Source: Phallusia fumigata
Lineage: Eukaryota; Chordata; Ascidiacea; Phlebobranchia; Ascidiidae
Assembly: GCA_008931825.1 (NCBI GenBank)
Contig: QXVZ01017920.1
Coordinates: 1-24,915, forward strand
DNA: 24,915 nt
Reading direction: 5' to 3'
This document shows positions 11,147 through 21,700 of this stretch, one piece after another. Numbering within the stretch: the stretch's first letter is position 1; each line of letters starts with the position of its first letter. Under the pieces are notes generated by a model, which saw nothing but the letters and a program-made list of their open reading frames with translations, made no database searches and was not told where the DNA came from. The position numbers were made by a program, and so were the translations under genes.

Positions 11147-14100
11147 TCAGGCCCTGCATGAATCATGGCATGGCACAGGAATCTTGAAATCCCTCCATAA
11201 TGGTGGCAGTCCATTATCCAAGTGTTTGCCACAAACTGTGCAGGCATCAGTAAAAAGAGTCTTGTAGCTTTGAAGCCAATACTATGCACAACAGGAAAAA
11301 TTTTAGATTACAAATATTTAAACCCTGGGTTTAAGTGACAAAACAGGATGTGGAATTAGGGATGTTCAAAGTAGAATAGCTGGCTTTTCTGAAATAGTCG
11401 TTTCGAATCCCAAGTCATATATTTTTTTTCGATGCATAGAATTGTAAATAACAAAACAACAATGAATAATAATTTGTTTAACTTGAGAGATAGAAGTACC
11501 CCTTGGCTTCTGTAGTGATTTCCTTTAAACGTCTAAACATTGTCAGAACTGCAGTCGCTGCAGTTACGTGCAAAGGTTGCAAAACATTTATAAGTAAAAA
11601 GCCAAAGCTAGTGAGGCAACTACTATTTTCCGCCTTGATGCCATCACAAATGTACAGAAATAGAGTTGCAATGATTCTTCTGAATAACTTTTACAGATGT
11701 CGCAGCAAATTTAACCATGTTGCGTTACTCCAGGACTTGTGTTGTTTTTATTTGTGGTCACTTCGGACTAAAAAATGTGGTATCATCGATGTTGTGTCTG
11801 TGACTGTCATTGGCATCAACATAAAGTACAGCAAATTTTGCATTTTGTGTACACACGGTTTTGGATAAAATTATTGCAAAACATAAAACCTTGCCCAATT
11901 ATTAAAATGCTTTATAAACTGTTTTCTGTACATAAAGGCCTAGATCTCAACAGGACATTAATAACCCCATTTTTTGTTTGTTAAAAATTCTTACCAGAAG
12001 ATATTTGAGTGGGAATTCGGGTGGAGATGCTTGATAGGTGCTGTACTGTAGGACAGCGGACATTGCGTGGTCGGTGATCTTTTGCATGCACAGGTATTGC
12101 GAGTCAGAAAACAAGTCCACTGTGTTGTTTTCCAGTAAAATGTTTTCGTCAAGCCCTTTTACCTGCAAGTTATTCATGTAGCTACTGAGCTCTGTGATGT
12201 ATTTTGTGACCTATTTCATACACTTGATTTCATAGCCTATAGCAGGAGGCAAAGTTAAATAGATTTAAAACATAATCAATCAGTTATTGGTTCAAAATCC
12301 TGACACAGCCCTTGATGTTCTGAGCTTACTCCAGTCATGTTTTGCTCTGTCCATGCATGGCAAAATAAAACAAACATTTTCATGGATGCGGCTGAGCATT
12401 AAGCATCTCATGGTAACGCTAGGTGCCAGGGTCCTACGACGTCATACACATGTAAGGTAACATTCGTTTTGTTTCCATATGTTTTTGATTTCAAATACTT
12501 AAATGTTCCCAATTTTGACATTACAGACAAGGAAGTAAGAATAGAATACAATGCAATTACCAATTATAGGTGGAATGTGATTGATTATTCTTGCCTTAGG
12601 ATTTAAAACCGTTTTTGTTTATCGTAGAATGTTTAGCAGTTCAGCAGAAGGTCCTTGAGCACTGAACATTATTTTATTGAACGAACGAGCACTGACCATA
12701 AAAAATGGCCATGCTGGTTTAGTTACTCTGAAAAAAAATTTTACTTACCAAAACTTTTTCAATAGTCAGACTTCGTAAAACTATTATGACCACAAACACT
12801 CGACCAACTGCTAAATGTACAACTCTCATGTCCCCAGAAGACTGAAGGATCTTCATTGTTGTGTCTGTGAGTTGCCGACATAAGTTCTGCAGGGTGCTAT
12901 CAACAGTCCTGTAATGACAACATAACATTAATAAAATGTACTAACTAACCAAAAAAAGGATAAATATAGTAGGTTTCAAAATATCACATTTGGGGGGCTG
13001 TGTGTCAACCAATGGGTGTACTGGGGTGAAAACGTAAAAGTGCACAACTTCAGATGCCCATCTATCATATGTGCAAAATTCAAGAAATTTCTTTTCCAAA
13101 ATGTGTAAACAAAATCATGTTAGATAGAAAAAAAACAGTGAAAACAGTTTAGGAATCACCAAGTAATAGCTAGTCCAGTAGCTAAACCATGGCTATTACC
13201 TGTTGCAAAATGTTATTAACCATACCAGTACTTAGAGGGCGTTTTGTTTGGTTCAGCACCATTCATTTTACGGTAACAATCAGTGCTTGCAGTATAAGGA
13301 CATTGCACTCATATGATGTAAATGGTGCTTTGCAAATGATGTTGTATGGGAGACAATGCCAAGGTGTGTCGCTGCATTGTAACTGTAACCTAACAATTTT
13401 TTTAAAACAAGAAATTTTATTCTTTTTAATGATACAGCAGTTGGCAACCTTTATTAAAAACAAAATTTGAATGTAACAGGTAATTCGCCAATGCAAACTT
13501 TAGTTAGATGATCCACTGTATTTGCAAGGTTTTGTGTTGCCTATATAAATTACATTTTACACTTTGGGACCTGTGAATGAGGTTCAATTTATTATGTGTG
13601 CAAATTTCATTGAACAAGTTTTTCTGGACCAAGCAGTGGAAACAAAGCAGCATTAAACAGAAAAAAATGATGAAAAACAGGATGTATTATTATCTTCAAA
13701 AGACTGCCCTAACATCAGTAAAGTATACGCTCATTAAAACAGGCAAAACTAGCTACTAAAATGGAAGTAAACCAGTGTGTGTTCCCTATATTGTTACTTA
13801 ACAAATGTGTTATAATGGAAAAAAAAGTTGAATTTAAAGGCTCCTTAATAAAATACAGTAAGGCATATACTATTTATAGCCTGGAAAAATTATACATTTA
13901 CTTCTCCAACATAAAACATTTTCAGATGTCTTACTGGCTTGAAAGACTGGTGAACTTAGGTGGAGCAGCTCGTCGACGCTTAGCTACAGCACCTGCCTGC
14001 AGTTGTGATCGCTTGACCTGATTCGTCAGCATTATACTTGTTGCTATTTGAGCATATTCATGCAACCTGTTGTTCCACTTTAAACAATATTGGTATCAAT

Positions 14101-15325
14101 AGCTGATAAACTTTGTGGAGCACATTTAACAAGAATATTAGTAAAAAAACTTATGCCTTGTGGCAGTGGTTCCTAAACCTATCACAAATGTTTACACAAC
14201 ATTACCATTGCAAATATTTGAATGTTTCACCGTCTAAGTCACTTTCAGTTTCAGTGTGAAAAACACTAAAATACTATTAGGCAACATAATCTAGCAAAGG
14301 ATTAGGACTATTGATAATGACATAGACACCATCACGCACAAAGCAAGAAACCTTGAACCATACTATTTGATAACCAAAGTCTGAAACCTTTTGCAGTCTT
14401 ATAAAATTACTTAACATAAATCAGTGAGGCCACAGACCCCATTTTGAGAACCACTGATGCAAGCAAAAATTGATGCTTATTCAACCCACATTTTTTTGCT
14501 AAACATTAAGTATAACACATGAAGCAATATAAACCACCATCAGTACCTGATAGGTCAAGACGGCGTCCCTGTAGGTGCTATTTTTATCAGCAATGGAGTC
14601 TAAGCTTAAGGATCCAGAAGGACCAAGCACAGGAAGATCAGTCATAGATGTCATATTGTTGCACATTTTTTCAACCTCACTGCAAAAAACAATAGACGAA
14701 ACATGTATTTATGTCACAATATTTTTTCCTTGACATTTTGTTGCTGGTTCAAAAAAGCTTGAATATATAACAAGATCAAAACTTTTGCAAGTAATACGTG
14801 ATTGCAAAAGAACAACTCGAAATGTATAAGGAATCTACAAGCTGGTTCTGCTTGTAAATTCATTTGAATTAAAAATCAGAGATCATTTATATATGGTTTT
14901 AAGCTAACATATGCCCAGGCCCTTTGTCATCAAATCATACTTGTAATCTTTATTTACTGCTTCTAGATACTCCTGAAATCGCTGTAGAAATTTTTTTCCA
15001 TCCTTTCCAACAGTGACAGCAGTCTCAGCTTCATCTCCCTTTCCATCTTCCTCTTCATCAGGCTTAACTCCTTCACATAACAAGTTGAATACATTGGTGA
15101 CAGTGGAGCGAAGCTGCTGTGTTCCTGTAATAGCCTGCAAAAACAATAGCTTTAAAATGCATGTGTTAGGGATAGATAGCCATGTGTTATTATCCAATGC
15201 TTTAAATTTATGATAATTTTTTTGATTTTTCACAAAATAATTGCAGAACAAAAAACACAAGAAATTTGCCTCACCTGTGACAGAAAATTCATGTTTAATT
15301 TTGCCTGCGCCATCACGTCTGACAT
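11147..15325 (-). CDS. MED27: Mediator complex subunit 27
   Basis: Tail/upper-middle subunit of the RNA polymerase II Mediator complex, nuclear. Seven exons on the minus strand: 15325-15275 (ATG), 15134-14941, 14679-14547, 14077-13935, 12908-12749, 12162-11995, 11281-11147 (TGA). All have GT-AG borders with consistent phase, giving 327 residues (human 311). Matches to the family in order: FLSQAITGTQQLRSTVTNVF near the N-terminus, FLQRFQEYLEAVNKDYNEVE, SGSLSLDSIADK, then WNNRLHEYA and VAKRRRAAPPK. The conserved core is AVGRVFVVIIVLRSLTIEKV followed by VKGLDENI and QKITDHAMSAVL. The C-terminal domain carries CTVCGKHLDNGLPPLWRDF and PCHDSC, a likely zinc-binding cluster (C-x2-C ... H-x3-C). Oddities are an acidic/Gly insert after residue 40 relative to human, and an extra Cys before the final His. 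The second exon was easy to miss because its donor splits an Asn codon. Confidence 0.93.
11282..11994. other. Last intron of MED27
   Basis: This is 713 bases of AT-rich intron. A 121-codon open frame exists on the plus strand at 11503-11868, but it shows no recognisable domain and is probably chance. The flanking MED27 exons join directly in phase, so no exon is needed here. Confidence 0.6.
12909..13934. other. MED27 intron, no further feature seen
   Basis: This is 1,026 bases, the longest MED27 intron. It is AT-rich, with short open frames on both strands that show no family similarity. I see no repeat with clear ends. Confidence 0.6.
14164..14456. mobile_element. hAT-like MITE in a MED27 intron, about 293 bp
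   Basis: The left end is CAGTGGTTCCTAAACC. The right end, read on the minus strand, is CAGTGGTTCTCAAAATGG. Nine bases match exactly and the following ones nearly so, and this TIR type is common in non-autonomous hAT elements. No transposase frame is present. Flanking octamers (CCTTGTGG and ATGCAAGC) do not match, so the target duplication has decayed or the edges are slightly off. Confidence 0.55.
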
Positions 15326-15704
15326 AGTTTTGGGATTGTAACAAAACAGCACAAACTTCACTCATTTATTTTACAAAACTGAATAAAAATTAAATTGTTT
15401 ATTTGTTGATAAAACGTATGAACAAACTATGACCTTAACTCTACTGAATTCACACAGTGGTATATGTGCTTTTCAACAATTGTTTTTGCAACTCTGGTAC
15501 AAAACTGATATATTTGGTCGTCAAAAGCGCGAAAAACCTGGTTTTACACTTCTCGTACAAGGTTTCACATTTTCCATAAAATCATGACCAAGCAGTTTTT
15601 TGGTTAGTCAGCAGTATTTTTAACAGCAAAACATTTCACACTTTAATGCAACAGTCAGAACAATTTGGACGCCTGAGCCCAAAACGCATTTATTTGGAAG
15701 CAGC
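15326..15704. promoter_or_regulatory. Head-to-head intergenic region, putative bidirectional promoter of MED27 and ERCC4
   Basis: Only 379 bases separate the MED27 start codon (minus) from the ERCC4 start codon (plus). No TATA box or coding exon is evident. Shared or overlapping promoters are inferred from the orientation and short distance. Confidence 0.5.
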
Positions 15705-18700
15705 ATGGCGTCGTCTGAAGAAATTAAGTCAATGGAATCTATGCTAGAGTATGAAAACCAATTGTTTTTGGACGCTTTCAATGAAAACTGCCTGGTTGTG
15801 CTGTGTGAGGTGAGTGTTCTACTTTGCTGAAAACTGATTATTGGTGGTTTTAAATTTGTCAAATTGATGTTTAGGGCCTTGGCTTGGAACGAATTTGCAT
15901 TAACTTTATGCGACTGTACTGTGACCTAAAAGAACTTGTTTTTGTCCTCAACTCTGATCAAATGCAACAGGAATATTACATTGACAAATTAAGGTATGTT
16001 TTGCAGGCAATATCACATGTACTTTTTATTCTAGATTCTCTAGAACAATAGTTTTTTATTTTCAGAGATTTTAATATCTCTCAGTTGCCACAAGTGATTA
16101 CTTCAGAGTTTGGTGCCCAGGAGCGTAAGAAAATGTATTCCAAAGGAGGTGTTTTCTTTGCGTCATCTCGTATTCTTGTAATGGATTTATTAGTTGACAG
16201 AATTCCAGTACATCTTGTGTCAGGAATAATCGTTTTAAAGGTTTGTGTGTGTTTTTGTTTGTGGTAATTGTTTTATGTCCACTGAGTTGCCTAGTTGAAA
16301 AGGTGTCTTCTGAAATAAAATTTCTGACATGTTTAAGATTAACAGTAGACTATGCCATTCTAAGTATTGCAAATTTCTTATGTTTTTGAACATTTTTTAT
16401 GTAAAAGTTTTGTGCTGTACCATTTAAACACCAAGAACGGTTTATTGCATCAATAATTACATTTAAATGAAAAGAATACTTTTATCTGCAGGCTCATAAA
16501 ATGGCAGATACAAGCATGGAACCCTTCATCATGAGGCTCTTTCGACAGAAAAACAAAGATGGCTTTATCAAAGCTTTTACCGACAGTCCAGTTTCACTAA
16601 CTGGAGATTACAGCAAGCTTGAGAAAGTGATGAAAAATCTTTTTGTCGGAAAAGTTTTCTTATGGCCCAGGTTTCATTCCAGTGTGATTGCTTGCTTGGA
16701 AAAACATAAGGTACATAAACTTGAAAAAAGTTAAATTTATTGTTTGTTGAACTTTGTGGCACAATAGTCATAAAATTGTCTTGTAAACCTATTTTGCAAT
16801 TCCTTGATTTATTTTAACCTTGATTTTTTTAAATCAAAACATTTTGTCAATATTTGCTGTATTTTAGGAAAAACCAAACAAACATATAAACAAAAATAAA
16901 AATAAAAATATATTTGTAGCCAGAAGCTATAGAAATTTCTGTTGATCTTACAACTTCAATGAGGAAAATTCAGACGTCCCTGCTGGAGATAGTGGCAGCC
17001 TGTCTGAAAGAATTGAAAGCCAATAACCCAGGGGTGAGATAATGCTATTATAAATTACTTTCAAAAGGTTACAATATCCAACAGTGTAATCTTCGCAGTT
17101 GGATACAGATGATTTTACAGTGGAGAACAGTTTGGGAAGATATTTTGATCGCAGTGTTCGTAATCAACTTGACCCAATTTGGAATCAATTGGGATCAAAG
17201 ACAAAGCACTTAGTTTCTGATCTGCGAATGCTGCGCCAACTGTTACAAGCTTTGGCCCAGTACGACTGTGTTACATTTCTAAACATGCTTGGTATGCAGC
17301 CAGAAAAGACTGAATGTGAATTGGCAATAAAATATAATTAACACTTTTGTATCTAGAGTCTTCAAGTGGAACGCAAAAAGCATTTGGTCAAAATCCTGGT
17401 TGGATATTTTTAGATGCTGCTGACAGCCTCTTTATGCAAGCTCGGTATAGAGTTCATGGAAAGCAAAGGTACAGGTTGTTACCTACTACATATTGTCTGC
17501 AGGAGGTCATAATATTTTACTATAAGTAAGGCATATTGTTTGGCAATCAAAAAGTGTGCATTCTTGTTTCAGTAAAGTTTTTAGGAAATGTTAACATTGG
17601 TTTGCATCGATCCAAACTTTCATTAACTGCAGTTCATTAAAAACACTCTTTTATTGAACTAGTGAGAACAATAAAAAGCAAGCAAAACCTGTTAGTGTTG
17701 AAAAAGAACTCAATCTTGAAATTTCACCGAAATGGAATGTCTTGCTGGAAATATTGGATGAAATCCGAGAAGCAAACAAACTCTCCGCTGGCACAGAACG
17801 TAATTTTATTTTCAACAAGCTTCGAAAGTTGTTTTTGGTATTTTAACTGAAATGTGTTTAGTGGGAGAGGGCAAAGTCATGATATGTGCAAGCGACATGC
17901 GTGGATGTTACATTCTGCGAGATTTCTTGCAAGATGGCGATCGTGCTACTATGATTAAAATTTACAACAGGACTTTCAAGAAAAGTGTTGCTTTACCAGA
18001 GTCAACCAGAAAAGGTGAGCCCAATTCTATACATGTCTGTTATGCTTGACTACAATGTTGGTTTTGTGGCAGTTTCTGTACCAGCAAATACCAACACTCT
18101 GACACAGATGTTTTCAACCGAGGCAAAACAACAAAGCAGCAACCAAGATAGTAAATCCACAGCCAAAGCCATCTGTGATAATAATGATAACAAGATTCCT
18201 GTTACTGTTCCTGCTGCTGCAAAACTAAACAATGATTTGACTTCTGGTGGTGAAGAGCAGAGTATAATCGAGAAAATGAAGGTTTTGCAGTGTCCACAAA
18301 CATATCTACATGCCCTTCGTGGAAACCCCGATCCCTATAGTTTGACCAGATCACTAGAGAAAATTGAACCAAGGTATTTAACCAGTTTTTCTTGCAGTAC
18401 TGGTACTATGGTAGTCAAGTTATGGTTTGTGCAGAACCAACAATATTGTTGTTGTGAAGTATCACATAATTTGTTTACATACACAACTCGGAAGAGAGTT
18501 GTTAAATAAACTTTACAAATGTTTTTTTTTTAATATGTCAGAATGTGCCCCCTTCCATTAAGTGGACACAAACTATTTTCCCTCTTTTAAATTATGTTTT
18601 CCTTTTTCCTGTCTAATGTCGGTTCGTTCTTCCTGTTGTGTTAAATGGGTAACTGAAGTTATGTGCTAAAATTTTTGAGCCCAGTTGACCCTTCGGTTAA

Positions 18701-21700
18701 CCCATAGGCTTCCAAAACTTATTTTGCGGCTTAAAATCGTTTTGAAAACACACCAAATGTTTTAATGTATTCCTTCAGATTCGTGATTCTTTATGATAGC
18801 AGCGTTCACTTTGTCCGCCAGCTCGAAGTCTACAAGGCTTGCCGTCCGGGAATTCCCCTTAGAGTTTATTTTCTGACGTATCGTTCATCGGCCGAAGAGC
18901 AAGTCTACCTAACTGCACTTCGACGTGAAAAGGAAGCCTTTCATTCACTAATACGCGAAAAATCGGTTCGTTTTAGATCTTAAACACAGTTCGACATAGA
19001 ATTTGCCCAGAGGCCCAAACGGTTTGCCCCTGGTACTCGCGTGGTTGTTGGTTCCAAACTTCAAATTCTGCCGTTTTATGCACGTTTTTTTACGTTTCGA
19101 TACAGACGATGGTGGTGCCTAAGGAGAGGGAGGGAAAAAATGAGGATGACCCTCAGTTTGAACGGAACTCTGAACCCGCTTATCAAGTAAAAGTTGACAC
19201 ACGAAAGGCCGGTGGTCAAAGGTTGGTTACTTGTTTATTCTGTTTTAGATTCTAGAATCGGGTTTGTTTTAGGTTCTAGAATCGGGTTTGTTTTAGCTTC
19301 TAGAATCAGGTTTGTTTTAGGTTTTGGGCGAAAAGCATAAACTCTGCGCAGCTATTTTTTACGAAGCAACTCACAATAGAAGAAAATATTTTGGCATTCG
19401 CAACAAACTTATACAACTGACTTAGAAATTTGAACCGCTGTAGACCAATTACTGAATACTGAACTAACTTTTTTGAACAAAAAACTTATTTTTTACACTA
19501 AAGCATTACCGTCCATTGTCTCGTCAGTTCGGCTCTTCACGAAGGAACACAGCAAACAGTTATTGTCGACATGAGGGAGTTTCGAAGCGAGCTGCCTTCG
19601 CTTATACACAAGAGAGGAGTTGAGATTGAACCAATCACTCTGGAGGTAAGCAAGACTCTTTAAAACTGAAAAATTGCCAATAGCCAAACTGCCAAATAAT
19701 TTTCCAGCAAATTGCATCAGTTGCAATCCATTTTCTCTACCAATTTACCTGCACAGGTCGGCGACTACATTCTGACACCAGAGATCTGCGTGGAGCGCAA
19801 AAGTATCAGCGATTTGATTGGTTCCCTCAACACAGGTCGGCTTTACACGCAATGTGTGGCAATGACACGCCACTATAAGAAACCGATGCTACTCATTGAG
19901 TTCGACGCGAACAAAGCTTTCTCATTCCAGGTGAAAATTGCAAAATCACCACTTTTTACATTAATTTGCTGAATTTTAACTGATTGAAGAAAGTATGTTG
20001 TGCAAAACAGTTCTATCGAGGCTATGAGTGCAATATAATGCACTAAATCAGCAGCTTTTTAAGGGATGTCTTTGTTAGGCGGGCACAAGCAGGGAAATGC
20101 TAGCCATGGTGGGGTTCGAATTGACGTCTTTGACATGTCCGCATCTGGCGCTTAAGGAAGTGGGCTAGAAGGGTTTACTGATGTTGTAAGCCGAATTTAA
20201 AGAACAAGCCACTGTTATCTGCCTTTTCCTCGCACATATACGACAACCAGATTACCAGTAGCCACCAGCGTAAAATCACTCACTTTCAACCTTATTTTGT
20301 TTAAGCAACAGGAAGTTCGCTTCGTGACATTCCTCTCAGCTCTATTCCTGTTTGTTGTCTTTTTAAAAAATTATAGATTTAAGTATAGTTAACCCAATCC
20401 CTTGCGGCCGAACCTCATATTTCTTATCGTGGCGTGTTTCTTTGTGTCGAGATGTGGTCATGGTCAAGCGAACCTTTTGATTAGGGCGACAACCTCCAAA
20501 CCCCGGGCCTAAAACAAAACGGCAAGATTTCAGCGCACAGTGCCAATTTTCCACTTCCCTTCACAGTTCGTGATGTTGTTAAAACTTGCGAGTATTTTAA
20601 TCAGATTAACCCCTTACGTAACATTTACGCATGCGCACAGATGACGTTCGGCACGGTGGAACGTAGCTAATTTCCCATCCACAAAATACAATTTCACAAA
20701 AATAGACAATTTATAAAGGGCCTAAGAGTCGGATGGTGCTTTGCAGCCGCAGCTTGCCGACCCCTGCTTTTGATTTAAATGTCCAACGTTAATTTTGGAC
20801 GTTTTCCACCAATAACTTTCATTCCCATAGGCTCGTGGAATGGCTGGAGCCAAGTTGACGCTGAAGGAACTGAACCAGAAGTTAACTCTTCTTCTCCTGC
20901 ACTTCCCCAACCTCCGACTTGCCTGGTGTTCATCTCCTTCTGCCGCTGCGCAACTGTTTCATGAAATCAAGGCATCCAGGTGAGTTAGATCGATGATTCA
21001 TTTGTACTTTGTGTGTTGTTGGGTTTGAGGACAAATTTAGGCCTCAAGTTGTTAACTTTTCAAAGTTTTATGCAACTAACCAACCTGTGTTCAACCGCGA
21101 CGTTAAACTATTAATAATATCCAAAGCCTTCTAAATGTTTCATGGCCATTTTGTAAGCCTAAAGTACAGGCAGGATCTGAAGAAAAAACCTGACCATTTT
21201 TGTTGTCCTTTGTGTGATACATGTCTTTCTGCTGTCCTTTGTGTAATACATGTCTTTCTGCTGTCCTTTGTGTAATATATGTCTTTCTGCTGTCCTTTGT
21301 GTAATACATGTCGTTCTGTTTAGAAAAATAATACTGGCAGGAGTAAAGCTTAGAAAACCATTATTTAGCGGCTTTTTTATTTGTAGAAAGCAACCTGAAG
21401 CCGTCGTTGCTGCCGCCATTGGGACACAAGATGGCGATGGAGAGTCGAGCAACGACGAGAAATACAACTCAGCGCCATATGTAGGTTTATAAACATTCCC
21501 AAAGCACCACAAAGCTAGAAACTACCTTCTAATAACAGTCGACGTCGTAGGTAAAAACGAGTATGTTTACATTGTGGCGACATGGCATAGTTTACTTGAA
21601 CGGAAAACGTTCTAGGTTTAACAGCTGCTAGGAGTACCAACGATCGGTGTACAAATTATTGATATTTTTGAAATTTGAGAGCAACAGCCTCAGATGCAGA

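Noticed and set aside
11503..11868. A 121-codon open frame on the plus strand within the last MED27 intron
   Set aside because: No recognisable domain, no splice or promoter context, and the MED27 exons on either side join in phase without it. Probably chance.
21103..21512. Repetitive minus-strand open frames with ITQRT and [12 protein letters not shown] units
   Set aside because: They are translations of the 29-bp minisatellite, whose period is not a multiple of three, inside an ERCC4 intron.
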